Assembly: GCA_046541515.1 (NCBI GenBank)
Contig: JBKHDD010000002.1
Location: 1-64,000, forward strand
Reading direction: 5' to 3'
Source: CAYFVR01 sp046541515
Lineage (GTDB): Bacteria; Desulfobacterota; Desulfobacteria; Desulfobacterales; Desulfococcaceae
Length of the DNA: 64,000 nt
Shown here: positions 15,431 through 24,663 of the stretch, piece by piece
How positions within the stretch are numbered: the first letter of the stretch is position 1
Layout of the letters: every line of letters begins with the position of its first letter
Notes under the pieces: generated by a model
Seen by the model: only the letters and a program-made list of their open reading frames with translations
The model's database searches: none
Told to the model about the DNA's origin: nothing
Made by a program: the position numbers and the translations under genes

Positions 15431-16702
15431 CTACACCCCCGCCAAAATCACCCCATCCCGATTCCTCGGCCTTGCATAAATCGCCTGCACGTCGCCGATG
15501 TACCGTTCCAGGAAGCTCCCCTCGCAGTAGCACAAGTAAAACTCCCACATCCGAATAAAGGTGTCGGAAAACCCCAGCTTCCGCACCGCCGGCAGATTCT
15601 CGAAAAAGCGCTCCCGCCACATTCGCAGCGTCTTGGCGTAGTGGGGCGTGATGTCCTCCAGGTGAACCATCCGCAGGTCCGAAACCCGGGCGGCTGCCTC
15701 GCCCAACGCCGTCACCGAGGGAATGCAGCTTCCCGGAAAAATATAGCGCTTGATGAAATCCGGACTCCGGAGCTGTTTCTTGTACCGGTCGTCCCGGATC
15801 ACGATGGCCTGAAGCGCCATCAGCCCATCCGGCCGCAACCGTTCCCCGCACGCCCGGAAGAAATCCCCGTAAAACTCGTGCCCCACCGCCTCGATCATCT
15901 CGATGGAAACCAGCTTGTCGTATTCCCCGGTCAAATCCCGGTAATCCTCGAACAGCACCGTCACCTTGTCGGACAAGCCCGCCCGCCGCACCCGCTCCGC
16001 GGCGTAGTCGCGCTGCTCCCGCGAGATGGTGGTGGTGGTCACCCGGCAGCCGAACCGCTCCGCCGCGTGGACCGCGAAGCCGCCCCAACCGGTTCCAATC
16101 TCCAACACGTGATCGTCCGGAGAGAGCGCCAGCTTCCGCGCGATCCGCTCGTACTTCGCCGCCGAAGCCTCCGCCAGGGTGCTTTCCTCCGTCTCGAAGA
16201 TCCCGGCGGAGTAGGTCATGGTTTCGTCCAGAAACAGGGAATAGAAATCGTTGCCCAGGTCGTAGTGGGCCGCGATGTTGGCCCGGCTGCCCTTTCGGGT
16301 GCCGCGCCGCAGCCGGTGAAAGGCCCAGGCGAAAGGAGCGGTCAGCCGGGCCGCGCCGGACTCCATGGCTTCCATGGCTTCCAGGTTCCGGACGAAAATT
16401 TGGATGACGGCGGTCAGGTCGTCGGCCTCCCAGTGGCCGGCCATGTAGGACTCCCCCGAGCCGATGGTGCCCCCGAACAGGATGGTCGGGTAAAAAGCCG
16501 GATCGTGAACGGTGACGGTGGCCGAAATCGGAAAATCTTCGGTTTCCGTCCCGAAGACCCGAACGTCCTCGCCGTCCACCAGGGTCAGTCGGCCTTGCGC
16601 AAGGCGGGACAAAACGCGGTGAAGGGCGAAACGGGACATCGTTCGAACGGGGCCGACGGCGGGACGGGCCGCCGGGCGGGCGGTGGCGATGCTTTCAGTC
16701 AT
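15431..16702 (-). CDS. Cyclopropane-fatty-acyl-phospholipid synthase family methyltransferase
   Basis: This 423-residue SAM-dependent enzyme acts on unsaturated acyl chains of membrane phospholipids. Visible are ANIAAHYDLGNDFYSLFLD, MTYSAG, the SAM-binding VLEIGTGWGGFAVHAA, SREQRDYA, SIEMIEAVGHEFY, IFPGSCIPS and a C-terminal YCEGSFLERYIGDVQ. Length is normal for the family. The frame runs further upstream, but ATG 16702 overlaps the DUF1365 stop (ATGA) and gives the expected N-terminus. It is the last gene of the cluster desaturase - COG2907 - DUF1365 - CFA synthase, which points to cyclopropane or related mid-chain-modified fatty acids. Confidence 0.92.
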   Translation of the reverse strand: MTESIATARPAARPAVGPVRTMSRFALHRVLSRLAQGRLTLVDGEDVRVFGTETEDFPISATVTVHDPAFYPTILFGGTIGSGESYMAGHWEADDLTAVIQIFVRNLEAMEAMESGAARLTAPFAWAFHRLRRGTRKGSRANIAAHYDLGNDFYSLFLDETMTYSAGIFETEESTLAEASAAKYERIARKLALSPDDHVLEIGTGWGGFAVHAAERFGCRVTTTTISREQRDYAAERVRRAGLSDKVTVLFEDYRDLTGEYDKLVSIEMIEAVGHEFYGDFFRACGERLRPDGLMALQAIVIRDDRYKKQLRSPDFIKRYIFPGSCIPSVTALGEAAARVSDLRMVHLEDITPHYAKTLRMWRERFFENLPAVRKLGFSDTFIRMWEFYLCYCEGSFLERYIGDVQAIYARPRNRDGVILAGV

Positions 16703-17511
16703 GGCGACTCCGGTTGTGGAATGCCGCGCTTGGCGGGATGCGTGTAAAACGGGGCGCCCTTCCACCACAGCCGCAACGCTTGCCAATGGATGAGGGCGAC
16801 GACCTTGAGGGTCATGAGCGGATACCGCCACAGGACCCGGGAGAGGGCGCCGGTGGTCAACGGCCGGCGGACCAGACCAAGGCTGGCGTCGAACAGTTGG
16901 CCGTCCAGTTGGCCGTCCATTTGGCCATTGGGGGCCGACACGCGCATGTGGACGTTCAGCCGTTCGCCGGGAACCCGAAAGCGCCAATCGTAATGCAGAT
17001 TCATGTCCATGAAAGGGGAGACGTGGAAGCGTTTGTCGAACCGGTAGCGCCGCCATTCCGGCAGGGGATGGCGGTTGTCCGCCGGGCCGAAGACGTAGGG
17101 ATGCATTTCCTTCCACGGCGTGTTGGTGATTTCGGCGATGATGGCGGTCACGTCGCGATCCGCCCGGTCGAAACAGTAGAAAAAGCTGACCGGGTTGAAG
17201 CAGTGGCCGAAGTAGCGCAGGTGGGTCAGCAGCCGGATGGGGCCGTCCGGCCGTTCCCCGGTACGCCGTTCCACCAAATCGCGGACGGCGGCGTCCAGCG
17301 ATTTCCGGGGATCGCCCACGGGATGGTCGCTCCGGCGGAAAACGGCCAAGTTAAACCGCTCCCGGGACCAGCGGGGATGCAAGGCAAAGACGGTTTCCAG
17401 CTCGGACAGGTCCAGATACACCAGGAAAAGCCGGTACTGGAACGCGTTTTCCACCGGCCGGAACCGCCGGTGCCGAATGGTTCCGGTGTAGATGGCGCTG
17501 TGGAGGTTCAC
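16699..17511 (-). CDS. DUF1365 family protein
   Basis: This 270-residue protein has the DUF1365 hallmarks: GTIRHRRFRPVENAFQYRLF, YFGHCFNPVSFFYCFD, and MHPYVFGPADNRH. The family is almost always encoded beside CFA synthases and COG2907 flavoproteins, as here, and is presumed to work in fatty-acid modification; its chemistry is not established. Translation is coupled to the downstream CFA synthase by an ATGA overlap. Confidence 0.9.
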   Translation of the reverse strand: MNLHSAIYTGTIRHRRFRPVENAFQYRLFLVYLDLSELETVFALHPRWSRERFNLAVFRRSDHPVGDPRKSLDAAVRDLVERRTGERPDGPIRLLTHLRYFGHCFNPVSFFYCFDRADRDVTAIIAEITNTPWKEMHPYVFGPADNRHPLPEWRRYRFDKRFHVSPFMDMNLHYDWRFRVPGERLNVHMRVSAPNGQMDGQLDGQLFDASLGLVRRPLTTGALSRVLWRYPLMTLKVVALIHWQALRLWWKGAPFYTHPAKRGIPQPESP

Positions 17512-17953
17512 GGGCGGGCGCTCCCGGACCCAATGGCGGGGAGAAGGGGGGCGGAGCGAACACTACTGGCGATCCTCGGCGCAAAACTTTTCACTTGTCC
17601 AATCTCCGGTTTCGGTTCCAAAATCTGAACGAGAAATAGCTAATGCCGAAATCAAAACTTGGCAAGGGATGGGAGGGTTGGGGCGGCTGGAATGGATGGG
17701 GGGGCGCCGGGATTCCCGGCAATGAGCCCCGGATGGGGCGGTTGCATATCAGGCCGGGGCCAATGTCACGGGATTTGTGGCGGAATTGGAACTCGGGAGC
17801 GGCTTTTCCGACCTCGCTTCAGGGATTTTCCATCCAATGTCCCGCTCCGCAATTTTCCGCCTGAAGGCGGAACTCCAAGCTCGCCCATAAGGGAAGGCCG
17901 GGTGCGAACCCCCCAAGTTCGGAATTCCGCCTTCAGGTGGATTGAGGCGGACT
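17512..17953. other. Spacer inside the lipid gene cluster holding an inverted repeat
   Basis: No gene is seen. Short frames on both strands lack support. The main structure is the inverted repeat at 17860-17937. The spacer interrupts what is usually a contiguous COG2907-DUF1365-CFA operon. Confidence 0.5.
17860..17937. repeat. Inverted repeat element (13-bp perfect arms)
   Basis: CCTGAAGGCGGAA (17860-17872) and TTCCGCCTTCAGG (17925-17937) are perfect inverted copies 52 bases apart, with imperfect pairing continuing inward. The left arm also folds on itself (CCGCC-TGAA-GGCGG). It looks like an interspersed intergenic repeat, not a terminator. Confidence 0.6.
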
Positions 17954-19207
17954 TCACGCATCCCCAATTCCCTTCCCAAAATCCTCGCACACCGCCAACG
18001 CGCTGTTCACCCCGTCCTCGTGGAACCCGTATCCCCAGTAGGCCCCGCAGAACCAGGTGCGGTTCGTCCCGTTGATTTCGCCGCGACGTTTTCGGGCGCC
18101 CATTCCGGCGGGGGTGTAGACCGGGTGGCTCCAGTCGATTTCCGCCAGCCGCTGGCCGCGGGGGACGTATTCGTCCAGGTTCAGGCTCACGCAGAATTCC
18201 ACCGGCGCGTCCAGGGACTGGAGGATGTTCATGTCGTAGGTCACGGTCACCCGGTTGGCTTTGTCCTTTGGAATTAGATAATTCCAGCTCGCCCAGGCGG
18301 CCCGGCGGCGGGGCAGGACCCGCGTGTCGGTGTGGAGCAGAACCTGGTTTTCCTGATAGGGCATCGCTTCCAGCAATTCCCGCTCCGCGTCCGTGGGATC
18401 GGCCAGCATGGCCAGGGCCTGGTCGCTGTGGGTCGCGACGATCGCCGCGTCGAACCGCTCCGGCTCGTCGCCCGGCGTTTCCACCGTCACCCCGTCGGCG
18501 TCCCGGCGGATCGATCGAATCGGCGCCTTGGTTCGAATCCGGTCCGCGAAGGGTTCCGTCAGCGGGCGAAGGTAGTTCCGGGAGCCGCCCTGGATCACCC
18601 GCCACTGGGGCTGGTTCACGATGTTCAAAAAGCCGTGGTTCTTGAAAAATTCCACAAAGTAGCGAGCCGGGAAATCTTCGAACAGCGCCGGGTCGGCCGA
18701 CCAGATGGCCGCGCCCATGGGCACGATGAAATGGCGGACGAAGGCGTCCGAGTAGCGGTTTGCGCGGAGATAGTCGCCCAGGGTCGTCCCGTAGCCGGTT
18801 TCCAGCAGCAGCGCCAACGATTTGCGGCGAAAGCGGAAAATTTCCAGCAGCATTCGGTAGTAACGCGGCGAAACCAGGTTGCGCCGTCGGGCGAACAGGC
18901 CGCCGAATCCGCTGGGGCTGTATTCCAGCCCGGTCTGGTCGCAGCGCACGCTGAAGCTCATGGTGGAGGGTTGGGACGCCACGCCCAGCCGGTCCATCAG
19001 CTTGATGAAGTTGGGGTAGGTGACGTCGTTGAAGACGATGAAGCCGGTGTCCACCGCGAAATTTTGCGCGTCCAGGGAAATGTCCAGGGTGTGGGTGTGA
19101 CCGCCGATTTCCGCTTCCGCTTCGAAGACGGTGATTTCGTGGTCCCGATGGAGCAGCCGGGCGCAGACCAGGCCGGAAATTCCCGCGCCGACGATGGCGA
19201 TCTTCAT
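17954..19207 (-). CDS. FAD-dependent amine-oxidase-like protein (COG2907)
   Basis: This 417-residue flavoprotein opens with the dinucleotide-binding motif IAIVGAGISGLVCARLL, followed by FEAEAEIGGHTHT and VDTGFIVFND. It has COG2907 blocks such as WSADPALFEDFPARYFVEFF and a C-terminal TWFCGAYWGYGFHEDGVNSA. ATG 19207 overlaps the desaturase stop, so the upstream open frame is not used. Members are typically encoded with DUF1365 and CFA synthase and are presumed to act in fatty-acid modification; the reaction is not established. Confidence 0.88.
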   Translation of the reverse strand: MKIAIVGAGISGLVCARLLHRDHEITVFEAEAEIGGHTHTLDISLDAQNFAVDTGFIVFNDVTYPNFIKLMDRLGVASQPSTMSFSVRCDQTGLEYSPSGFGGLFARRRNLVSPRYYRMLLEIFRFRRKSLALLLETGYGTTLGDYLRANRYSDAFVRHFIVPMGAAIWSADPALFEDFPARYFVEFFKNHGFLNIVNQPQWRVIQGGSRNYLRPLTEPFADRIRTKAPIRSIRRDADGVTVETPGDEPERFDAAIVATHSDQALAMLADPTDAERELLEAMPYQENQVLLHTDTRVLPRRRAAWASWNYLIPKDKANRVTVTYDMNILQSLDAPVEFCVSLNLDEYVPRGQRLAEIDWSHPVYTPAGMGARKRRGEINGTNRTWFCGAYWGYGFHEDGVNSALAVCEDFGKGIGDA

Positions 19208-20211
19208 GCGGCGCCTCCCGCCGGCCATTTTCCAATTTCCTCCTCGGCCAGAATCCGCGCCGGCAACGGCCGCAGCTCCCGCACGATCCCGAACCGTTCC
19301 AGCAGTCGCAACCCCAGGTAGGTCAGGTCCAGCTCCCACCAGCGGAAGCCCTGGCGGGCCGAAACCGCGTAGTGGTGGTGATTGTTGTGCCAGCCCTCGC
19401 CGAAGGTGAGCAGGGCCAGCAGGGCGTTGTTGCGGCTGGTGTCCGGCGTCTCGTACCGGCGGGTCCCCCACATGTGGTCCAGGGAGTTGATGGTGACCGT
19501 GGCGTGAAAGAGCGCCGCGGTGGAAATGAAAAATCCCCAGACCAGCATCTGAGGCCCGGTGGTTCCCAGCCCCGGGGCGACCCATTCCAAAAACGCGCCC
19601 AGGCCGAACAGCAACACGGCCAGCAGCGCCGGCACCGCCGTGTCGAACCGGTTTAGCCAGACCAGCTCCGGAAATTTTAGCCATTCCGGAACGTATTTTT
19701 TCCGGGTGGGGAAATTGGCCCGGGAGGTCAGCCAGCCCATGTGGCTCCACCAAAAGCCGTGCTGCTTGGGCGAGTGGGGGTCTTCGGGCAGATCGGCGAA
19801 GCGGTGGTGGTGGCGATGATGGGCGGCCCACCACAGCGGTCCCCGCTGCGCCGAGGCGTTGCCGATCACCGCGAAGACGAACTGCCATCGCCGGTCGGTC
19901 TTGAAGGCGTTATGGGAAAAATAGCGGTGATAAAAGCCGGTGATGGCGAACATCCGGACAACGTAGAGGAGCGCAGCCGCCGTCGCCGCCGCGGCGCTGG
20001 CCCCGGTCCACAAAACGCCCAGGCAGCCCAGATGGAGGAAGATGAACGGGACGATCCGGAACCAGTCGATCCGGCGTTCTTCGGCGCCGGAATCGGGTCG
20101 GGATTCGAACGGGGCGTCGCCGTCCGCGATGCCGGCGTCGGAATCCACCCATTGGATCAGCGCCCGGACGGAGGGGGTTCGGGAAAGTCGGGTAAACAAA
20201 TTCGGGGACAT
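19204..20211 (-). CDS. Acyl-CoA/acyl-lipid desaturase
   Basis: This 335-residue integral-membrane di-iron desaturase has the three histidine boxes HRYFSH, HRHHH and HNNHH (in GEGWHNNHHHY). Hydrophobic segments flank them near residues 55-100 and 190-230. It introduces a double bond into acyl chains, which the downstream CFA synthase could then methylate. It heads the cluster and is coupled to the COG2907 gene by a 4-base overlap. The enzyme needs oxygen, which is notable in an otherwise anaerobe-like gene set. Confidence 0.92.
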   Translation of the reverse strand: MSPNLFTRLSRTPSVRALIQWVDSDAGIADGDAPFESRPDSGAEERRIDWFRIVPFIFLHLGCLGVLWTGASAAAATAAALLYVVRMFAITGFYHRYFSHNAFKTDRRWQFVFAVIGNASAQRGPLWWAAHHRHHHRFADLPEDPHSPKQHGFWWSHMGWLTSRANFPTRKKYVPEWLKFPELVWLNRFDTAVPALLAVLLFGLGAFLEWVAPGLGTTGPQMLVWGFFISTAALFHATVTINSLDHMWGTRRYETPDTSRNNALLALLTFGEGWHNNHHHYAVSARQGFRWWELDLTYLGLRLLERFGIVRELRPLPARILAEEEIGKWPAGGAA

Positions 20212-20351
20212 GGGAAGCCTCGTCGGCTGGGGTGACGGCGGGAACCGCCGGGAAGGGATTCGGAGAATCCTTCTGGTTTATGCTTTCCGGGCGTGCTCCT
20301 GTCAAGAGGGGAAGGAATCCTTTTCCATGGCCGGTTCGGCGGACCTTTTTA

Positions 20352-20381
20352 TTGACATCCCCAAGCCAAAGGGACTAATTA
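20352..20381 (+). promoter_or_regulatory. Sigma-70-type promoter for the MetF-type gene
   Basis: TTGACA (20352-20357) and TAATTA (20376-20381) are 18 bases apart in an AT-rich stretch, leaving a leader of about 60 bases. Confidence 0.6.
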
Positions 20382-20450
20382 GAGATTTTCGTAAAATTCA
20401 TGGCCCTTGGTGATCCCTCTTTCTTCCACTTTTAACGAGAGGTCGTCATA

Positions 20451-21392
20451 ATGAAATCAGGCAGCAATCTGGAGAAGGTGCTCACGGCGGGACATTTCGC
20501 GTTTACGGGGGAGCTGGGTCCGCCGCGAGGAAGCAATGTGGAGGCCGTCCGGGAAAAGGCCCGGCCGCTCAAGGGTTGCGTCGACTCGGTCAACATCACG
20601 GACAACCAGACCGCCATGGTCCGGATGTCCAGTTGGGCCGCTTCGCTGATCGCCATTCAGGAGGGGCTGGAGCCCAACTACCAGATGGTTTGCCGCGACC
20701 GAAACCGGCTGGCCATGCAGGCCGACATTCTGGGCGCTTCGGCCCACGGCATCCGCAACATGCTCTGCCTTTCCGGCGACCACCAAAAATTTGGCGACCA
20801 TCCCAACGCCAAGGGCGTGTTCGACATCGACTCCACCCAGCTCATCGACATGACCCGAAAAATGCGGGACGAGGGCAAATTCCTCGGCGGGGCCGACATC
20901 GACGAGGCGCCCAGAATTTTCATCGGCGCGGCGGCCAACCCCTTCGCCGAACCGTTCGAGTGGCGGGTTCATCGGCTGGCCAAGAAAATCGACGCCGGGG
21001 CGGACTTCATTCAGACCCAGTGCATCTACAACATGAAAAAAATGCGGGAATGGGTGCGCATCGCCAACGACATGGGGCTCACCGAGCGGGTCTACATCCT
21101 GGCCGGCATCACGCCCATGAAAAGCCTCGGTATGGCGCGGTACATGAAAAACAACGTGCCCGGCATGGACGTGCCCGACGAGATCATCGACCGGTTGCGC
21201 GGCGCGGGCAAGGGAAAATACGCCGAGGAAGGCATCAAGATCGCCTGCGAGCAGATCGAGGAGTTCAAGGAGATGAAGGGCGTCCACGGCATCCACCTGA
21301 TGGCCATCGAGTGGGAGCACAAGGTTCCCGAGATCGCCGAACGGGCCGGCGTGCTGCCCCGTCCCACCTTCGAAGAGGACGAAGCCGCCTAA
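20451..21392 (+). CDS. metF: Methylenetetrahydrofolate reductase (MetF family)
   Basis: This 313-residue TIM-barrel flavoprotein reduces 5,10-methylene-THF to 5-methyl-THF. Family residues visible include FTGELGPPRG, DSVNITDNQTA, the folate/FAD segment LCLSGDHQKFGDHPNAKGVFDID, and the GADFIQTQCIYN motif near the C-terminal third. In anaerobes such proteins serve methionine synthesis and the methyl branch of the Wood-Ljungdahl pathway. The neighbours do not say which. GAGAGGT lies upstream of the ATG. Confidence 0.9.
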   Translation: MKSGSNLEKVLTAGHFAFTGELGPPRGSNVEAVREKARPLKGCVDSVNITDNQTAMVRMSSWAASLIAIQEGLEPNYQMVCRDRNRLAMQADILGASAHGIRNMLCLSGDHQKFGDHPNAKGVFDIDSTQLIDMTRKMRDEGKFLGGADIDEAPRIFIGAAANPFAEPFEWRVHRLAKKIDAGADFIQTQCIYNMKKMREWVRIANDMGLTERVYILAGITPMKSLGMARYMKNNVPGMDVPDEIIDRLRGAGKGKYAEEGIKIACEQIEEFKEMKGVHGIHLMAIEWEHKVPEIAERAGVLPRPTFEEDEAA

Positions 21393-21419
21393 TTCCCGGC
21401 CGCTTCCATCCGAGATTCC

Positions 21420-21455
21420 AAGCCCCGTCCGCCCATTCCGGCGTTCGGGGCTTTT
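21420..21455 (+). terminator. Terminator of the MetF-type gene
   Basis: AAGCCCCG (21420-21427) and CGGGGCTT (21446-21453) form an 8-bp stem followed by TTT(T), 28 bases after the stop. Confidence 0.75.
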
Positions 21456-21471
21456 TCGTGGGCCGTCGGCC

Positions 21472-22899
21472 TCAGCCCACGCACTCCGCCAGCAACGGCG
21501 GCGTGTCCATGTAGCCGTACACCGGCTTCCATTCGCACTGGGCGGTCAGCTCCACGCCGCCCTGGATCACCGAGACCGGCCGGTCGGCGGAGACCACCAC
21601 GGCCAGCAGATCGGGATGACGGGCGGTGAATCGAAGGGCGGAGTTGTAGCGGGCGCCCCGGGATCGGTCCTCCCCGGCCACGGCGAGGCCGTCCAGCAGG
21701 CAGGCGAAGCCGTGCAGGCGCAGGTCCGCGCCGATGTGCAGGGCCCCGTCCACCCGGGAGAGGGATTGCGCCAGGTCCAGCAGCTCCGGGTTTCGCAGAT
21801 CCAGCGGCTCCTCCAGGTGCTGGCCCGCCGTCCCGATGGGCGGCCGGCTCAGGTCCACGATGAGGGTGCAGCCAAACCGTTCCTCCTGGGCGTGATGGAC
21901 GATGCCGGCGATGATTTTGAACAGGGCCGCGGCGTCGCCGTCCACCAGCTCCGTCTCCAGCAACGCCTCTTCCACCTGCACCAGCTTGGCCTTTCGGGTG
22001 GTGGAATGGAACCGGCCGTCGAAAAAGCTGCACACCAGGACGTCGTCCAGCCGGAGAAAGCCGTGGCCGCCCCGAAAATCGGCCACCACCGATCCCGGCG
22101 GCAAATCGCCCGCGGCCACGCCGATGATGGTTTTGGCGTCCGAAACCAGGAACCGGTCGGCGTTTTCCACGGAAAGCAGCAGCTTGCGGATGTGCTTGTG
22201 GTTTTTGAGCCCCGGCCGTTCCATGTATGGAAACCGGGTGATGAACCGCAGGCGGCCGATGAAGGCCGGTTCCACGAACACCAGGGCCCCCCGGGGCCAT
22301 TCGCCCTCCTCCACCGTTTCGGAAATGGCCAGAACCGCGTCCAGAGTGGGGTAAATTCGGATCTGGGTGTCCCAGCCGATGCGGGCGCTGCGGCCGTCCA
22401 CGATGTGGTCCCGCACGGCGTGGGCGGCGTATTCCCGCAACACGTAGCCGGAGGTGCCGATGCAGGGGGCCTCGCCGTGGCCCATGTCCTGGGTCAGCAG
22501 CCAGACGGCGTGCTCCAGCCAGCGTTCGGTGGGACCGGTGTGGCACATGTCGGGGTGGTGCTCGGTGAACCACATCTGGTAGGCCACCGAACGGGATCGT
22601 CCGCCGAAGGAGATGAGGCCGGTGAGCCCCAGGTCGGGCTCGTGATGCACCTCCAGCCGCCGCAGACGGCCCGTGTCGCATTCGTCGTTTCGCCAGATTT
22701 TCCGCTTCAGGTACAGTTCGCGCAGCTTGGGCTCGTGGCCTTGAAGGAGCCCCTGGGGATCGTAGAACCGGGGCGGTTCGGCCGGTTCCGCCGCGTAGAT
22801 CAGAGCGACGCGACTGGGGCGGGAAAACCGGGAGAGTCCTTCGCGCAGCCCGTCGAAGACCTGAAAAATGCAGTGGTTTTGCTGGGAACGATCGGACAT
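21472..22899 (-). CDS. Sensor-type protein with C-terminal DisA_N (diadenylate cyclase) domain
   Basis: This 475-residue protein has an N-terminal region of about 340 residues, likely a DACNV-type sensor, with blocks such as WFTEHHPDMCHTGPTERWLEHA and GTSGYVLREYAAHAVRDH. A DAC domain follows from about 345. The DGA motif is present (RVDGALHIGADL). The second motif, normally G(T/S)RHRAA, reads GARYNSA, keeping R but replacing HR with YN. DAC domains condense two ATP into c-di-AMP. The altered motif may change activity or substrate. There are no membrane helices, unlike CdaA, and no DNA-binding domain, unlike DisA. It is transcribed alone. Confidence 0.82.
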   Translation of the reverse strand: MSDRSQQNHCIFQVFDGLREGLSRFSRPSRVALIYAAEPAEPPRFYDPQGLLQGHEPKLRELYLKRKIWRNDECDTGRLRRLEVHHEPDLGLTGLISFGGRSRSVAYQMWFTEHHPDMCHTGPTERWLEHAVWLLTQDMGHGEAPCIGTSGYVLREYAAHAVRDHIVDGRSARIGWDTQIRIYPTLDAVLAISETVEEGEWPRGALVFVEPAFIGRLRFITRFPYMERPGLKNHKHIRKLLLSVENADRFLVSDAKTIIGVAAGDLPPGSVVADFRGGHGFLRLDDVLVCSFFDGRFHSTTRKAKLVQVEEALLETELVDGDAAALFKIIAGIVHHAQEERFGCTLIVDLSRPPIGTAGQHLEEPLDLRNPELLDLAQSLSRVDGALHIGADLRLHGFACLLDGLAVAGEDRSRGARYNSALRFTARHPDLLAVVVSADRPVSVIQGGVELTAQCEWKPVYGYMDTPPLLAECVG

Positions 22900-23205
22900 G
22901 GGATCGGCTTCTCCGGGAGCGGGTGACCGGCGACGGCTCGAAGTTTACCAGAATTCCGTCTCCGCGTCACCGGTTTTGCCGTTGGCGGTCGAACCGTTTT
23001 CCGGGATTTCAACCCTCTTGGCGCCTGAACCTGAATCCGATTCGCCCCGTGCCAATCGGTTTCCGATCCGCTCCGACCGATTCCCGGCCATTCGCCGCCG
23101 TCCCGGCGGGCTTGCATCCCCACGCGAATGTGGTAGGAAAAACGGCCGGAGACCCGACCGGACGTTTCGGTCCTCGGGCGAAACGGAAACGCGAAGGAAA
23201 ATGTC
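22900..23205. other. Divergent intergenic region, no gene seen
   Basis: It separates the DAC protein from radC and must hold both promoters. No clear consensus box stands out. Confidence 0.4.
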
Positions 23206-23898
23206 ATGTACGTGAGGGACGATCCCGGCCTGCGGATGGCCGACATGGCGGCGGAGGACCGGCCCCGGGAGCGAATGTTGCGCCATGGCCCGAATCATCT
23301 GTCGGACCGGGAGCTGATGGCCATTCTGCTGGGGAAGGGGAGAAAAGGGGAAGACGTGCTGGAGCTGGCTTCCCGGATTCTCGACCAGATCGACCGGAGC
23401 GGAGGCGTTCCGAAGATGGAAAAACTCATGGAAGAGCTGATGGCGGTCAAGGGCGTCGGGCCCGCCAAGGCGGCGGTCGTCACGGCGGCCCTGGAATTCG
23501 CCCGGCGGCGCATTCGACCGGAAGGGGAGCGCATTCGGTCGCCTTCCGACGTGCTGCCGCTGATCCGCCACATCGCCGACCGGAAGCAGGAGCATCTGCT
23601 GGCCATCACCCTGAACGGCGCCAACGAGGTCATCGCCGTGCGGGTCATCACCGTGGGGCTGCTCAACCGGACTCAGGTCCATCCCCGGGAGGTCTTCGCC
23701 GACGCCGTCGCCGACCGGGCCGCGGCGCTGATCCTGGCTCACAACCATCCCTCCGGCAGCGTGGAGCCCAGCGCCGACGACCGGGCCGTCACCCGGCGGA
23801 TCCATGAGGCCGGGGAGGTGCTCGGCATCTCCCTGCTGGATCATCTGATCTTCGCGCGGCGAGGCTATTTCAGCTTTAAAGAGGCGGGGGAAATCTAA
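23206..23898 (+). CDS. radC: RadC family JAB/MPN-domain protein (first copy)
   Basis: This 230-residue protein has an N-terminal UPF0758 helical region with a helix-hairpin-helix (LMAVKGVGPAKAAVVTAAL) and a C-terminal JAB metalloprotease-like domain with the zinc motif AHNHPSGSVEPSADD. AAGGA lies before ATG 23206. RadC family proteins are widespread; the original repair role has been withdrawn and the function remains open. A second member is encoded 18 kb away. Confidence 0.92.
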   Translation: MYVRDDPGLRMADMAAEDRPRERMLRHGPNHLSDRELMAILLGKGRKGEDVLELASRILDQIDRSGGVPKMEKLMEELMAVKGVGPAKAAVVTAALEFARRRIRPEGERIRSPSDVLPLIRHIADRKQEHLLAITLNGANEVIAVRVITVGLLNRTQVHPREVFADAVADRAAALILAHNHPSGSVEPSADDRAVTRRIHEAGEVLGISLLDHLIFARRGYFSFKEAGEI

Positions 23899-24147
23899 GG
23901 CGAATCCCAAGAATTTTCATATCGGAAAACACCCCTCCGGCCTTCCTCAAGGGGGAGTTGGCCGGCGGCTTCCCCAGGCTTGGAGGGGGGCGGCGGGACA
24001 TCGGTATCGATATTTCCGCAAATCGCCTAACCGGTTCTTCCTTCCCCCTTGCATGTTTGACGGCGAATTCGTATGATGATCCGGTAAAAATTTGCCATTC
24101 GTTCACGCATTGGTTTGCTCGTCCGTTTACGCACATGGGGAGGCGGG

Positions 24148-24618
24148 ATGATCGACGTGGAAGTTCCGGGCTTCGGGCGGCTGGGAATCGAACATTTGGT
24201 GTTGGACTACAACGGGACCCTGGCCGTGGACGGTCGCCCGGTGGACGGCGTGGCCGACGATCTCAACGCCCTGGCCGACCGGCTCGCGGTGCACGTGGTC
24301 ACCGCCGACACCTTCGGCAAGGCGGCCGAGGCCCTTTCGGAGGTCCGTTGCCGCCTGGAAATTCTGCCGCCCGGCGGCCAGGACGTGGCCAAACGGGATT
24401 TTGTCCAAGCCCTTGGGGCGGATCGAACCGCCGCCGTGGGCAACGGGCGCAACGACCGGCTCATGCTGCGGGCGGCGGCGGTTGGGATTGCGGTGATCCT
24501 GGCCGAAGGCGCCGCCGGCCTCACGCTGGCGGACGCCGACGTGGTGACCACCGGAATCCGCCCGGCACTCGCGCTGCTGTCCAATCCCCTCCGCCTTGTC
24601 GCCACCCTTCGTTCCTGA
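24148..24618 (+). CDS. Soluble HAD-superfamily protein (COG4087, P-type-ATPase-like)
   Basis: This 156-residue protein carries the HAD motifs DYNGTLAVDG (nucleophile and acid/base region) and AVGNGRNDRLML (the Mg-binding GDGxND region, here GNGRND), with VVTADTFGKA as the motif II Thr region. It lacks membrane segments and matches the stand-alone phosphatase domain of P-type ATPases. ATG 24148 follows GGGAGGCGGG; the frame extends 11 codons upstream without a better start. It is probably a small phosphatase with unknown substrate. It precedes pepA by 45 bases. Confidence 0.78.
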   Translation: MIDVEVPGFGRLGIEHLVLDYNGTLAVDGRPVDGVADDLNALADRLAVHVVTADTFGKAAEALSEVRCRLEILPPGGQDVAKRDFVQALGADRTAAVGNGRNDRLMLRAAAVGIAVILAEGAAGLTLADADVVTTGIRPALALLSNPLRLVATLRS

Positions 24619-24663
24619 GCCCCGGCCGTCGATTCCCGTTTTTACCCGCAAGGAGTTCGATAC

